NCBI RefSeq assembly: GCF_002797315.1
Contig: NZ_KZ454936.1
Span: 1,611,133 to 1,675,132, forward strand
DNA: 64,000 nucleotides
Direction: 5' to 3'
Origin: Bacillus sp. FJAT-44742
GTDB lineage: Bacteria > Bacillota > Bacilli > Bacillales > Marinococcaceae
Shown in pieces: positions 37,324-46,276 of this stretch. A program made the position numbers and the translations under genes. Each line of letters begins with the position of its first letter. The stretch's first letter is position 1. The notes below the pieces were generated by a model. It saw only the letters and a list, made by a program, of their open reading frames with translations. It had not been told where the DNA came from and made no database searches.

Positions 37324-37923
37324 CTATTCTTGGTTTCCTTGCAAATGTTTTTGAATAAAAGCTTCTGTTTTTTCTTCATTGAAATAAACTTCATAACCCT
37401 TTTTCTGGTAGACTTCTTGCAATTTACCGTTGGAGGAATCCCCGGCAAAAGAAATTTCTCCTTCGATCTCTAATACCTCCCATTCAGTTGCCTTTTCTTC
37501 TAGCACTTGAAGCACCATCTCTTCATATCCAGGGTCCTGGGTGGTTCTTTTTATATTTTCAATCAAATATTTTTGTAAAGGTACGAGGTGATTACCTTTT
37601 ACTTCGAATATAAAATTTCTATCCCTACCCGCGTATGATTTTAAATACAGGTTGTCGTCTTTTGTGAAAACCGCTACAAATTCCCTGTGCTTTCCTTCTA
37701 TGTTTATCTCCTTTATACAAAAGAAATCGAATCCTTCCTTGGCAGTGGATATTAATTCTGGTACAAAATCTTTTATACGAGAGATTTCACCTTGCAAATT
37801 TTCAATATTTTGTGCTTGTTTTTTATTTTCTTGTTCCAGTTTCATCATTTTTTCGTTTTCCTTTTGAAAAACTGTACCTGATATTTTGTCTTTGAGATCA
37901 TTTATTCTTTGATTTAGATCCAT
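37324..37923 (-). CDS. Hypothetical coiled-coil protein
   Basis: A 199-aa cytosolic protein. Residues about 15-60 form a coiled coil (EKMMKLEQENKKQAQNIENL). The rest is a mixed alpha/beta domain without known motifs. I do not recognise it. It is upstream of a bidirectional terminator and not in an operon. Confidence 0.75.
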   Translation of the reverse strand: MDLNQRINDLKDKISGTVFQKENEKMMKLEQENKKQAQNIENLQGEISRIKDFVPELISTAKEGFDFFCIKEINIEGKHREFVAVFTKDDNLYLKSYAGRDRNFIFEVKGNHLVPLQKYLIENIKRTTQDPGYEEMVLQVLEEKATEWEVLEIEGEISFAGDSSNGKLQEVYQKKGYEVYFNEEKTEAFIQKHLQGNQE

Positions 37924-38071
37924 AATCTCTACACTCCCTTATTCCTGCTAATTCCTATCTTAATGCTTTTCTTTTTTTCTGACTACTATTAACATCATAC
38001 AGGCTGTTAATTCCCCTTAGCCACTACCTGTCAGAAAGAAATATACAAATTAAAAGCCATAACATCCCCAT

Positions 38072-38104
38072 AAAAAAATTCCTGGATTCATCCAGGAATT
38101 TTCT
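38072..38104 (-). terminator. Terminator of small DUF3006-like gene
   Basis: AATTCCTGGA pairs with TCCAGGAATT, with a long T run on the minus strand. Confidence 0.8.
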
Positions 38105-38135
38105 CAGATAACATATTTATAGAAAAATAATTAAG

Positions 38136-38381
38136 TCATTTTCCAACAAGGGTTTTCAATTGGGAAAACGTGCGGTTTACCCAATTTTCTTTCATTGCTG
38201 CCTCATCTTCTGAATCGGTGAAAGCTATTATTTCTCCCAATCGGTTACATTTACCATACACGGTCTTACCTACATAAATATCTTCAGGCAGTTCATCAAC
38301 AGGTGCAATAATTTCTTTTTCTCCAATGACCAAAACAGCATGTTTGCCTTGAACAATTCCTTCAATATGTCCCTGTACCAT
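38136..38381 (-). CDS. Small protein, DUF3006-like
   Basis: An 81-aa protein whose N-terminal half (GIVQGKHAVLVIGEKEIIAP, then VDELPEDIYVGKTV) resembles the short beta-barrel DUF3006 proteins of Firmicutes. The family function is unknown. It has its own terminator. Confidence 0.6.
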   Translation of the reverse strand: MVQGHIEGIVQGKHAVLVIGEKEIIAPVDELPEDIYVGKTVYGKCNRLGEIIAFTDSEDEAAMKENWVNRTFSQLKTLVGK

Positions 38382-38586
38382 GCAGGTACCCCCTTTTTCT
38401 TCTATACTTGCTATCTAAGCTTTCATCCAAGATCCCTCTGAAGACAAAAAGTGAAACTCTCACCTTACCAATTCGATTTAAGATACCCTAATTCCTTCTT
38501 TCCTTTCCTTATTTTTCATTTTATTTGAAATATTTGTTTTATTCTAATGCTTTCTAGTCTCTTATCCAATAGAGCTGCCTATCAAA

Positions 38587-38620
38587 AAGAAACCTGCACT
38601 TCATAAGCGCAGGTTTCTTT
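38587..38620 (-). terminator. Terminator of the 34-aa gene
   Basis: GAAACCTGC pairs with GCAGGTTTC, with a T-rich minus-strand tail. Confidence 0.8.
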
Positions 38621-38667
38621 CTCTTCCATTCTAAAAGGCGGGGATAACCAAGCCTTTTGTCTTGTTA

Positions 38668-38772
38668 TTATCTATTGATCATATGGTAATCGTTAATCAT
38701 TTCAAGCACAGTCTTCTCTTCTTTCACAGGAGTAAATCTTCTCTCGTTTGTCTTCTTTTCTGTTGTTTTCAT
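38668..38772 (-). CDS. 34-residue basic peptide, strongly expressed unit
   Basis: A 34-aa ORF (MKTTEKKTNERRFTPVKEEK, then TVLEMINDYHMINR) with GGGAGAG 7 bases before the ATG. A consensus SigA promoter upstream and a terminator downstream make a complete minimal gene. I recognise no family. Confidence 0.65.
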   Translation of the reverse strand: MKTTEKKTNERRFTPVKEEKTVLEMINDYHMINR

Positions 38773-38820
38773 TTTGTCTCTCTCCCTTTTAATTAATTTT
38801 CTGTTTTTTTGGTTAATTTT

Positions 38821-38849
38821 ATTATATGACGTTGTTATAATACAGTCAA
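38821..38849 (-). promoter_or_regulatory. Consensus SigA promoter
   Basis: TTGACT, a 17-base spacer and TATAAT on the minus strand, about 50 bases before the 34-aa ORF. This is the best SigA promoter I see in the window. Confidence 0.75.
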
Positions 38850-38952
38850 CAGTTTTTTTAGATTTTATATAACAAAATAGCTGTATTATTTTTTGTTTAC
38901 TCATTCTGTTACTTAACACATTGTTTGTCATTCACAACGTGTAATAATACAT

Positions 38953-38982
38953 AAAAAAAGCCACCCGTATAACGGATGACTT
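38953..38982 (-). terminator. gltS terminator
   Basis: AGTCATCCGT pairs with ACGGGTGGCT (two G-U pairs), followed by seven T on the minus strand. Confidence 0.75.
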
Positions 38983-38983
38983 A

Positions 38984-40408
38984 TTATTCTTCGGTTGATT
39001 TTTTCTTTCCAAAGTAAAGCAGACCCACTAACAGCCAGGCAACCATTAAAACGGCTGCGATAATTAATACGGTTTCTGGACCAAACAAGATAATGAGCGG
39101 TACTGATGAAGCAGTAAAGAGTCCTCCTCCAACAATAATGTCCAGAAATAGTTGTTTATAGCCAAAGCCTTTTAGAGCCGGGCTTTTTTCTTCTGGGTCT
39201 GTAATGTTAATCATTAACAGCCCTGCAGCCGACATCCCCATAGCTTGGGCAAAATCTCCGATAGCTCTCTCAAACCAATAGTCTGGCATAATGCGAGGAG
39301 CAATAAATAGTAAAGCTAATACATTCCACAAAATTGCTGCAACAGACATAATGATAAATGGGACAAGGTATTCACCAATAACTGAAACAGAAAGAGTAGC
39401 AAGAGCGGAAACAATGAGTAAATCAAGAGCAAACCCTTGAATCCTGGAAATCATTTCCCCGTCTATGGTTCTGTGCTTAATAAATTTGTCCATAAATAAC
39501 TGTACCACTACAGCACCTATCATTGCCAAAGGGAAGAGCGGCAAATAACTCATCAGTTCTACTCCAGTGGCGGGCCCCCATGTAAATCCTTCTAATAAAA
39601 TCAGACCTTCCAGCAATAAAAAACCAATAAGTATGGCAAGTCCTATATAAGCAAAATGAGCTGTTAATGGTTCAATAAATTCAGGCCGAGTCGTTTTCTT
39701 ACCTGCTGATTCCTGGTTCTCTGCTTTGATAAGGCCCACTTTCTTTTCTTCGGAAAAGTTCTCCGGGTTATCAATTATTTCAGTTCTTCCTTTTCTTGCT
39801 GCCCAGTTAACAAGCACCATTCCAATAATAACACCTGATAGTACTCCAACTGTCGCAAAACCAACTGCTAAATCAGTCCCTTCTTCAAAACCAACGGCTT
39901 CAAAAGTTCCCGATAAACCTGCTGCAGTCCCATGACCGCCAACAAAGCTAATTTCAAGCAAAGCACCAGCTAAAGGATTCATACCAAAAACAGGTGTCAA
40001 AAAGAATAGTACCAGCGAAATTCCAACAACATATTGACCCCAGGACAGAAAATGGGCGAAGGTTATTTGCGGACCGGCTACATTCCACACTTCCTTTACA
40101 TGAGGAATGGTTTTCCCTAGAAATAATGAAGCGAAAATAACATTAATAAGCAGTTCGGGGAGAACTCCCCAGACTTCAAGAATTGGTTCAGGAAAAAGAC
40201 CTCCCTCATACACGAGGTTCACTTCACCTGGAACAAGCAGTCCAATCACTTCGGGGCCAAGAAAAAGAGCAAGCAAGCCTGCAATAATTGAGCTTGGTAA
40301 AAAAATTTTTTGCAAGGGGGTGACATACACTCTTATGAGCTTTCCAAGGATCAACAAGATCCCGAGGAGTAAAAAGCTAAAACCCACTACATCTGGTGAC
40401 AAATCCAT
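38984..40408 (-). CDS. gltS: Sodium/glutamate symporter, GltS family
   Basis: A 474-aa membrane protein of the ESS family that imports glutamate with sodium. About ten to twelve hydrophobic segments are seen. Family blocks include VGGHGTAAGLSGTFE in the re-entrant region and FAQAMGMSAAGLLM. The ATG follows AGGTGA. A sodium-driven carrier fits a saline habitat. The gene is monocistronic. Confidence 0.9.
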   Translation of the reverse strand: MDLSPDVVGFSFLLLGILLILGKLIRVYVTPLQKIFLPSSIIAGLLALFLGPEVIGLLVPGEVNLVYEGGLFPEPILEVWGVLPELLINVIFASLFLGKTIPHVKEVWNVAGPQITFAHFLSWGQYVVGISLVLFFLTPVFGMNPLAGALLEISFVGGHGTAAGLSGTFEAVGFEEGTDLAVGFATVGVLSGVIIGMVLVNWAARKGRTEIIDNPENFSEEKKVGLIKAENQESAGKKTTRPEFIEPLTAHFAYIGLAILIGFLLLEGLILLEGFTWGPATGVELMSYLPLFPLAMIGAVVVQLFMDKFIKHRTIDGEMISRIQGFALDLLIVSALATLSVSVIGEYLVPFIIMSVAAILWNVLALLFIAPRIMPDYWFERAIGDFAQAMGMSAAGLLMINITDPEEKSPALKGFGYKQLFLDIIVGGGLFTASSVPLIILFGPETVLIIAAVLMVAWLLVGLLYFGKKKSTEE

Positions 40409-40479
40409 AGTTTCTTCACCTACTGTATGAAGTTTGATATCTTTTTTACTCTTTCCACTAGTTTTTTTTAGTGAAACCT

Positions 40480-40512
40480 ATTAAAGCCTGACAAATAAAT
40501 CGCCAGGCTTCC
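40480..40512 (-). terminator. cheV terminator
   Basis: AAGCCTG pairs with CAGGCTT after the cheV stop, with T-rich minus-strand tail. Confidence 0.7.
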
Positions 40513-40518
40513 ATGGAA

Positions 40519-41427
40519 TTACTCGATATGTTGATCTATTGTTTCTACCAATTCAACAATTTCAGGTTTGCTGATTTGAGCACTCGCTCCTACTTTTTCT
40601 CCTTTATGAAACAAATCCTCGGTAATCAAAGAACTAAAGATAATGACAGGCAAATCACTAAGCTTCTGGTCCCTTCTAATTTTGTATGTTAAATGGTGCC
40701 CGTCCATTTTTGGCATCTCCAGATCAGTAATCAATAAATCACAATGGCTGCCCGAATCGAGAAATTCCCATGCGTCCTGGCCATTCTCAAAAAAGCTTAA
40801 TTGCGTGTATCCGGCTTCTTGTAATGTATCCTCAAGCATCTTACGCAAAATAGGCGAATCCTCAGCTATCGCTATTTTTTTGCTGGAGCGATCTCTGGGT
40901 TCCAGAGCCTTTAATTGATCCATATGTATACCTACCTGAGGGGAGATTTCCATTAGAATCCTTTCATAGTCCAGTAACAAAGCAATCTCATCTTCCAATT
41001 TAATTACGCCTATCGTTTGAATGTGAGATCCTTGAGAAAGTTCACTAGGTTTTTCTATTTGCTCCCAGGAAATACGATGTATTCGCGATACACTCTGGAC
41101 ATGGAAAGCCACCTTTACTTTATTAAGTTCCCCAATAATAAACTTGTCTTGGTTAGGCTCCGGTGAAGGAGGGTACCCCAGAACCTTCGCTAAATTAACA
41201 ACAGGAATAACCTCCTGCCTTAAACGGAACACTCCTTCCACGTACTGATGATGCTGGGGGGTTTTTGTGACAGGAAGTGGCTGGATAATTTCTCTAACTT
41301 TTAATACATTTATTCCAAATGTTTCCCCTCCTACCTTATACATGACTATTTCCAATTCATTTGTTCCACTTTCAAGGAGTATATTTGATTGGCTTGTTTC
41401 TTTCATACCCTCACTCATCCTTTTCAT
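40519..41427 (-). CDS. cheV: Chemotaxis coupling protein CheV
   Basis: A 302-aa two-domain protein: an N-terminal CheW-like domain (residues about 25-165: EIVMYKVGGETFGINVLKVR, FRLRQEVIPVVNLAKVLG) and a C-terminal response-regulator domain. The receiver keeps the acidic pocket in IAIAEDSPILRKML, the phospho-acceptor Asp in LLITDLEMPKMDG and the Lys in AQISKPEI. CheV couples receptors to CheA and is phosphorylated for adaptation. Start is one of three closely spaced ATGs. No other chemotaxis gene is adjacent. Confidence 0.95.
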   Translation of the reverse strand: MKRMSEGMKETSQSNILLESGTNELEIVMYKVGGETFGINVLKVREIIQPLPVTKTPQHHQYVEGVFRLRQEVIPVVNLAKVLGYPPSPEPNQDKFIIGELNKVKVAFHVQSVSRIHRISWEQIEKPSELSQGSHIQTIGVIKLEDEIALLLDYERILMEISPQVGIHMDQLKALEPRDRSSKKIAIAEDSPILRKMLEDTLQEAGYTQLSFFENGQDAWEFLDSGSHCDLLITDLEMPKMDGHHLTYKIRRDQKLSDLPVIIFSSLITEDLFHKGEKVGASAQISKPEIVELVETIDQHIE

Positions 41428-41481
41428 GTTAAATGTATCCTTAGCTCTTCTTCAGACAAGCAGAAAAAGCTTCTATGAGTA

Positions 41482-41508
41482 ATATCGGCTTCCTATTTAA
41501 AAATTACA
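41482..41508 (-). promoter_or_regulatory. Candidate SigD promoter of cheV
   Basis: GCCGATAT matches the SigD -10 consensus GCCGATAA in 7 of 8 bases, about 55 bases before the cheV start. The -35 (GTAA, spacing 14) is weak. cheV belongs to the SigD motility regulon in B. subtilis. Confidence 0.5.
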
Positions 41509-41538
41509 TAAAAAAAGAGCAGGCTTTTCCTGCTCTTA
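41509..41538 (-). terminator. Terminator of SurA-like lipoprotein gene
   Basis: AAGAGCAGG pairs with CCTGCTCTT, followed by seven T on the minus strand. Confidence 0.85.
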
Positions 41539-41545
41539 CCTGATA

Positions 41546-42325
41546 CTATATATGAACTTCTACATCGCTTTCTTCGCGCAGGCTGTTGACTAGCCCTTGT
41601 ACTTGTTCGGATTCATTTTGCTGCCTGATTTGGTCTTCAAGGTCTTCTCGAATTTCATCAAGTTCTGGAGCATCGTCTCCCTGCATTTCAGCAACCTGTT
41701 CATAAACCTCTTCTACTTCCTCATCGGAAACATCTTCCTGCTCAGTTTCTTCTTCAATGAAACGATCTATTTTCAGCTGCTCACTAATGTCTTGTCTGAG
41801 TTCTTCTTCATCAAGACCTTGTTCTTCAAGGAATGCAATATACTCTTCCTCATCATCCAGTCCAGCCTGTTCTCTTTCCTGCTGAAGCTGCTCGTCCACT
41901 TCTTCATCTGTTACTTCATAGCCTTGCTCTTCAGCAGCTTGAGTAAGCAGTTCTAAGCCAATTAATTGTTCTAATGTTTGATCAATAAGCATTTGTTCAC
42001 TTTCTTCATCTTCAGGATCTATGCCCTGCATCGCAGCAGTTTGAAGGGTGAATGAATAAATCTCGCCAAATTGTTCACTTGAGATCGGTTCTCCATTTAC
42101 TTCGGCCACAGGATCTGGAAAGTCATCCATGTCAGGCTCATCCGGAAGCTCCATAGCTTCTTCATCTTCAAGCTCCATTTCTTCACCCTCAGGGGCCTCC
42201 TGTTGTTCTTCTTGCTCTAACTCTTCATCTGTTACTTCAGGTGAATCAGTATCATCATCTCCACAAGCAGCCATAACTGTTACAGAGATTGTCATTGCAG
42301 TCGCTAAAATCCATTTTTTGCTCAA
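41546..42325 (-). CDS. Acidic SurA/PrsA-like lipoprotein
   Basis: A 259-aa lipoprotein starting at TTG with AAAGGGGA 7 bases upstream. The lipobox is MAAC (TISVTVMAACGDDD). An extremely acidic linker rich in Glu and Asp follows. The remainder is a SurA N-terminal-like chaperone fold (VAEVNGEPISSEQFGEIYS, LIDQTLEQLIGLELLTQAAE, DEEVDEQLQQE). No PPIase (rotamase) motif is seen. It probably folds exported proteins at the membrane. The strong acidity fits a halophile. Confidence 0.87.
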   Translation of the reverse strand: MSKKWILATAMTISVTVMAACGDDDTDSPEVTDEELEQEEQQEAPEGEEMELEDEEAMELPDEPDMDDFPDPVAEVNGEPISSEQFGEIYSFTLQTAAMQGIDPEDEESEQMLIDQTLEQLIGLELLTQAAEEQGYEVTDEEVDEQLQQEREQAGLDDEEEYIAFLEEQGLDEEELRQDISEQLKIDRFIEEETEQEDVSDEEVEEVYEQVAEMQGDDAPELDEIREDLEDQIRQQNESEQVQGLVNSLREESDVEVHI

Positions 42326-42536
42326 AAGGATTCCCCTTTCTTTTCGTGTGCTGTTTCGTATTGTAACATATTCAACTTCTTCTATGTTTTTCTCAATTGT
42401 GATGAAGTTGTAACATACGCGTAACAAAGGAATTATTTCATAGTTAGACCTCTGTGATTCTCTCTATATCAAGGTACAGAGCATTTATGAGAAAAAGTGA
42501 AAGGAATCATGTAAAATTTTCAAAACCCCCTAATGC

Positions 42537-42806
42537 TTATGGAAGCACCCCAAAAAAACGATTTAGAGCAAAGAAAAAGGAAATAAGGGCAGCAAAAATG
42601 CACATATAGGAAAATCCTCTGCGCCTTTCATCGTCCTCTTTATATTCAAGTCCTAAAAACAGTAAAAAAGCACCGAACAGTATTCCAAACACACCTGGAA
42701 TTTCTGTTGCTCCATCAGTGAATATAACCACTAAAGCCCATAGAACAGCCCCAGTTCCTGCTGCCCAACGAAGAATTCTAAAAGTTTTCTTATTCAACTC
42801 CATCAC
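42537..42806 (-). CDS. Small three-helix membrane protein
   Basis: An 89-aa protein with three hydrophobic stretches (GTGAVLWALVVIFT, GVFGILFGAFLLFLG, FAALISFFFALN). It resembles DUF3953-type bacillar proteins from memory only. Start is at GTG or the adjacent ATG after AAAAGGAAG. Confidence 0.65.
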   Translation of the reverse strand: MMELNKKTFRILRWAAGTGAVLWALVVIFTDGATEIPGVFGILFGAFLLFLGLEYKEDDERRRGFSYMCIFAALISFFFALNRFFGVLP

Positions 42807-42909
42807 CTTCCTTTTCCTTACTTTATATTTTTACTATTTTTTGATTTTTAAAACACGGTACGTGAAATTTTTTTGAAGGGAAAAGGATTCCTTTGTAAGG
42901 ATCCTTTCA

Positions 42910-43719
42910 TCACTTCAAAGACGCAATACTTAGCCACGGTCTCTTGTCCTTCCATTCTATTTCACAAGGAACATCAAACGTGTTGGTCAGGTTAGAAGAG
43001 GTGATCACTTCCTCTTTTCGCCCGTTTCCTGCTGACCTTCCATTCTTGATGAGCTGCATGTGAGTGACAAAAGGCAGAATCTCTTCCACATGGTGAGTCA
43101 CATAAATCACTGCAGGACTGTTCGGTGCCTTTGACAGGGACTCAAGCCGGGAAAGTAAATCCTCTCTCGCTTTAACATCAAGCCCGCTGCATGGTTCATC
43201 CAGTAAAAGAAGATCTGGTTCTGCCAGCCAGGCTCTTGCCAGCATCACCCTTCTCTTTTCTCCCTGGGAGAGCTGGTAAAAAACTTTTTCCTCTGCTGCC
43301 TCCATTCCAAAAAGAGAAAGGGCTTCTTTAGCATTGAGATATTCCTGGCGGGATAAGGGTGAATAAATACCAATGGAACCATACTTTCCGCTTGCTGCAA
43401 TTTCTAATGCCGTATCTCCCGGCTTTGCCCGGTACCGGTCATCAAGTGCATCACTGACCCAGCCAATTTTCTTTCTTACTTCTTGTACATTGACTTGTCC
43501 AAATTTATTTCCCAAAACTGTAACGTTCCCTTTGGTCGGCCAAAGAAAGCCAGTAATAAGTTTTAAAATAGTAGTTTTCCCTGAGCCATTAAGACCGAGT
43601 AGACCCCAGTGCTCTCCTTTGGAAATGGTCCAGTCAAATTGTTCCAGAAGCGTTTTTCCTTGAATTTTGACCGTGATATTTTTTAGTTCAATCATTGGTT
43701 CATTTGATTTCTTCGTCAT
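42910..43719 (-). CDS. ABC transporter ATP-binding protein, YlmA-like
   Basis: A 269-aa ABC ATPase. Walker A LLGLNGSGKTTILKL, signature LSQGEKRRVMLAR, Walker B LLLLDEPCSGLD and the switch His in YVTHHVEEI are all present. No permease gene is adjacent, as is common for YlmA-type ATPases. ATG follows GGAGG. The substrate is unknown. Confidence 0.9.
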   Translation of the reverse strand: MTKKSNEPMIELKNITVKIQGKTLLEQFDWTISKGEHWGLLGLNGSGKTTILKLITGFLWPTKGNVTVLGNKFGQVNVQEVRKKIGWVSDALDDRYRAKPGDTALEIAASGKYGSIGIYSPLSRQEYLNAKEALSLFGMEAAEEKVFYQLSQGEKRRVMLARAWLAEPDLLLLDEPCSGLDVKAREDLLSRLESLSKAPNSPAVIYVTHHVEEILPFVTHMQLIKNGRSAGNGRKEEVITSSNLTNTFDVPCEIEWKDKRPWLSIASLK

Positions 43720-43884
43720 TTTTTCTGCCTCCGCAAATACAGTATCTTTTTTAACTATTCTCCACCATTCGATTAATTCCTTGTTTTGTGTGATGTTTTA
43801 TTAGTTTAATGAAGCGAGGAAAAAGGAAAAGAAAGAGAAGATGAAGAGATATGTATAAAGACGGGAAATAAGGGAGGTATAAAG

Positions 43885-44007
43885 ATGAAAAAACTTGGAA
43901 TGCTATTGTCAATATCCTCAATGCTCGTATTTTTAGGGGCATGTGGTGACCAGCCGCCCGCCGATGAGGAAGAAGATATACCAGGCGACCTTGAAGAAAA
44001 TGAATAG
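43885..44007 (+). CDS. Small acidic lipoprotein
   Basis: A 40-aa lipoprotein with GGGAGGT before ATG. Signal MKKLGMLLSISSMLVFLGAC ends in the lipobox GAC, followed by a highly acidic 20-residue mature part. A terminator follows immediately. Confidence 0.75.
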   Translation: MKKLGMLLSISSMLVFLGACGDQPPADEEEDIPGDLEENE

Positions 44008-44021
44008 CACTAATAAACAGG

Positions 44022-44050
44022 CGGAACCAAAAAGGTTCCGTTTCTTGTTT
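44022..44050 (+). terminator. Terminator of small lipoprotein
   Basis: CGGAACC pairs with GGTTCCG, followed by TTTCTTGTTTT. Confidence 0.8.
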
Positions 44051-44075
44051 TGTATCCACCCTATGTTACCCTGAT

Positions 44076-44083
44076 AAAATAAA
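44076..44083. repeat. Target-site duplication, left copy
   Basis: AAAATAAA, identical to 45463-45470 on the far side of the insertion. Confidence 0.85.
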
Positions 44084-45462
44084 GGCTCTACACTATTTGT
44101 TGGGGTTTTAGAAAAATTAGCTATTAAAAAACACGCAAGCTCCGATATCCTTTACACTTGAATTGTCGAGAAACAAGAATAAGGATAGGAGTTGCGTGTA
44201 CATGCATTTTATCATGAATATTCCCGGGTTTGAAGAAATGATCATAAAGAAAACAGAAACGATAGGGGATTCGTTCCATCTCCACGTGGAGATGGAACGA
44301 AAAGCCCAACGCTGCCCCGATTGTGGAAAGCGGACGAAACGTGTTCATGATTACCGCACTCAAAAAGTACAGCACTTGAAGATGTTTGAGAGAAACACGT
44401 ATGTATTTTATCGAAAGCGTCGTTACGCCTGTTCCTGCGGGAAACGGTTTGCCGAGTCCACTCGCTTTGTCCAACGATATCAGCGTCACAGCGTGGAATG
44501 GAATCAAGCGTTTGGGCTGCGCATCATTCAGGGGAAAAACTTCAAGGATACAGCGCAACAGTTTCGAACGTCTGCTTCTACTGCCATGAGGCGATTTGAT
44601 GCCATTTCTTCTCCCATGTTTCGAGAAGTCACAGAACTTCCTGAAGTCATTGCGATCGATGAATATAAAGGAGATACCGATCAAGGGAAGTTTCAGGTCA
44701 TCATTGCCAATGGGAAGACCGCTGAACCTTTGGATATTCTTCCTGACCGTAAGGTGGAGACGGTGAAACAGTATTTACGCCAAAAAGGAAACAAGGTGGA
44801 AATGGTGGTGATGGATATGAGTTATCCCTTCAAATCTGCCGTACAGAAAGCCTTAGGAAACCCTGTGATCATCGCGGACCGTTTTCACTTTTGCCGGTAT
44901 GTCTTTTGGGCTTTGGATCGTGTGAGAAGAAGAGTGCAGAAAGACTTTCATGAGTATGATCGAAAGAAATGTAAACGAATGAAACACGTGTTTAACAAAC
45001 GGTACGAAGCTCTGAGCGAGAAGCAGCACTGGTATTTGGAGAGATACTTGGGTTTATCCGAGGAGTTACGGAGCGCCTACCGGCTGAAAGAAATGTTTCG
45101 GGGCTGGTTTGATCAAGCGAAAGCTGTTGGTTCTTCCAATGGGAGGATCATAAAAGAAGGACTCTATGCTTTTTACCGTGAGGTAAAGGCTTCTGGCATG
45201 AAAGAATTTATAAAGGTGGTTCAAACCCTCCAAAATTGGCAAATGGAAATCCTAAACAGTTTTACGTTTGGGTATACCAACGGGCCAATCGAAGGATTAA
45301 ACAACCAAACCAAGGTAATCAAACGAAATGCGTTTGGTTTTAAGCGTTACGACCGTCTGCGTATGAGAGTCCTATTACATCATCAGGTAAAAGGAAAGAC
45401 CATTCAAGTAGGATAAAGGGGCAGGAGCAAAAAGCTCCCACCCCAACATTTGACTTAGAACC
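44084..45462 (+). mobile_element. ISL3-family insertion sequence, complete
   Basis: A 1379-bp element with one transposase gene. The ends form imperfect inverted repeats: GGCTCTACACTATTTGTTGG on the left and, reading inward, GGTTCTAAGTCAAATGTTGG on the right, matching at about 16 of 23 positions and both continuing GGT. It is flanked by the 8-bp direct repeat AAAATAAA, the duplication size known for ISL3. The intact ends, duplication and gene imply a recent, possibly active insertion. It separates a lipoprotein unit from the DNA glycosylase gene. Confidence 0.93.
44202..45416 (+). CDS. ISL3-family transposase
   Basis: A 404-aa transposase starting at ATG 44202 after ATAGGAG. The N-terminal zinc-ribbon-like part has CPDCGK and CSCGKRF. 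The DDE domain shows VIAIDEYKGDTDQGKFQV, VVMDMSYPFKSA and, at the C-terminal end, GPIEGLNNQTKVIKRNAFGF. No frameshift is visible, so it should be functional. Confidence 0.95.
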   Translation: MHFIMNIPGFEEMIIKKTETIGDSFHLHVEMERKAQRCPDCGKRTKRVHDYRTQKVQHLKMFERNTYVFYRKRRYACSCGKRFAESTRFVQRYQRHSVEWNQAFGLRIIQGKNFKDTAQQFRTSASTAMRRFDAISSPMFREVTELPEVIAIDEYKGDTDQGKFQVIIANGKTAEPLDILPDRKVETVKQYLRQKGNKVEMVVMDMSYPFKSAVQKALGNPVIIADRFHFCRYVFWALDRVRRRVQKDFHEYDRKKCKRMKHVFNKRYEALSEKQHWYLERYLGLSEELRSAYRLKEMFRGWFDQAKAVGSSNGRIIKEGLYAFYREVKASGMKEFIKVVQTLQNWQMEILNSFTFGYTNGPIEGLNNQTKVIKRNAFGFKRYDRLRMRVLLHHQVKGKTIQVG

Positions 45463-45470
45463 AAAATAAA
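45463..45470. repeat. Target-site duplication, right copy
   Basis: AAAATAAA, identical to 44076-44083. Confidence 0.85.
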
Positions 45471-45495
45471 CACCAATAGAGAAGGAAGATGCTTG

Positions 45496-46080
45496 ATGCT
45501 GTTTTCCCCCTTGCCAGTGGACTTTTATCAAAAATCCACCCTCACACTTGCCAAATCGCTTTTAGGGCACATTCTTATAAAAGAAACAAAAGAAGGCGTT
45601 ACAGCCGGTTATATCGTAGAAACCGAAGCGTATATGGGTCCTGAAGACCGGGCGGCACACAGCTTTAATAATAGAAGGACAAAACGTACAGAGGTCATGT
45701 TTGGTCCTCCTGGCTATGTGTACACGTATGTGATGCACACTCACTGTTTAGTGAACGTTGTAAGTGGTGAGCCCGGTAAACCAGAAGCTGTACTGATACG
45801 GGCAGTAGAACCATTCCTTGGGATAGAATTAATGTATGAACGTCGAGGTGATAAAAAGGAAAAGGATCTGACAAATGGCCCTGGAAAATTGACAAAGGCT
45901 TTCGGCATTATTAAGGACGATTACGGTCACCCCTTTCATCAGCCGCCCCTTTATATTGCTGAGGGGCGAAACGAGGAAAACATTTCTCAGGGGCCAAGAA
46001 TCGGAATTGATAACTCTGGAGAAGCGAAGGACTATCCCTGGAGATTTTGGGTGACCGGAAATCCATTTGTCTCTCGATAG
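45496..46080 (+). CDS. 3-methyladenine DNA glycosylase (AAG/MPG family)
   Basis: A 194-aa Mpg-type glycosylase that excises alkylated purines. It has YIVETEAYMGPEDRA (catalytic Glu), FGPPGYVYTYVMHTHCLVNV and NGPGKLTKAFGI. ATG 45496 follows GAAGGAAG. An IS element ends only 33 bases upstream, so its promoter may now be supplied or disrupted by the insertion. Confidence 0.93.
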   Translation: MLFSPLPVDFYQKSTLTLAKSLLGHILIKETKEGVTAGYIVETEAYMGPEDRAAHSFNNRRTKRTEVMFGPPGYVYTYVMHTHCLVNVVSGEPGKPEAVLIRAVEPFLGIELMYERRGDKKEKDLTNGPGKLTKAFGIIKDDYGHPFHQPPLYIAEGRNEENISQGPRIGIDNSGEAKDYPWRFWVTGNPFVSR

Positions 46081-46151
46081 AATGGAGATACACTGGTCCA
46101 ATATTTGAATTCTTCATATATTTTTTCACCTTTAATTAACCTGTCTCCTAA

Positions 46152-46186
46152 AACAACCCCACTTTCTTATATTTTGTGGGGTTGGC
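46152..46186 (+). terminator. Terminator of DNA glycosylase gene
   Basis: AACCCCAC pairs with GTGGGGTT. Confidence 0.7.
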
Positions 46187-46276
46187 TTCAAGGAAAAATC
46201 ATCTCATTCCTTTTTTGGTATACAGTTTTTTTGAAATATCTCCATAAAGGGTCCCTATTACTAAATAAAACGTTGG

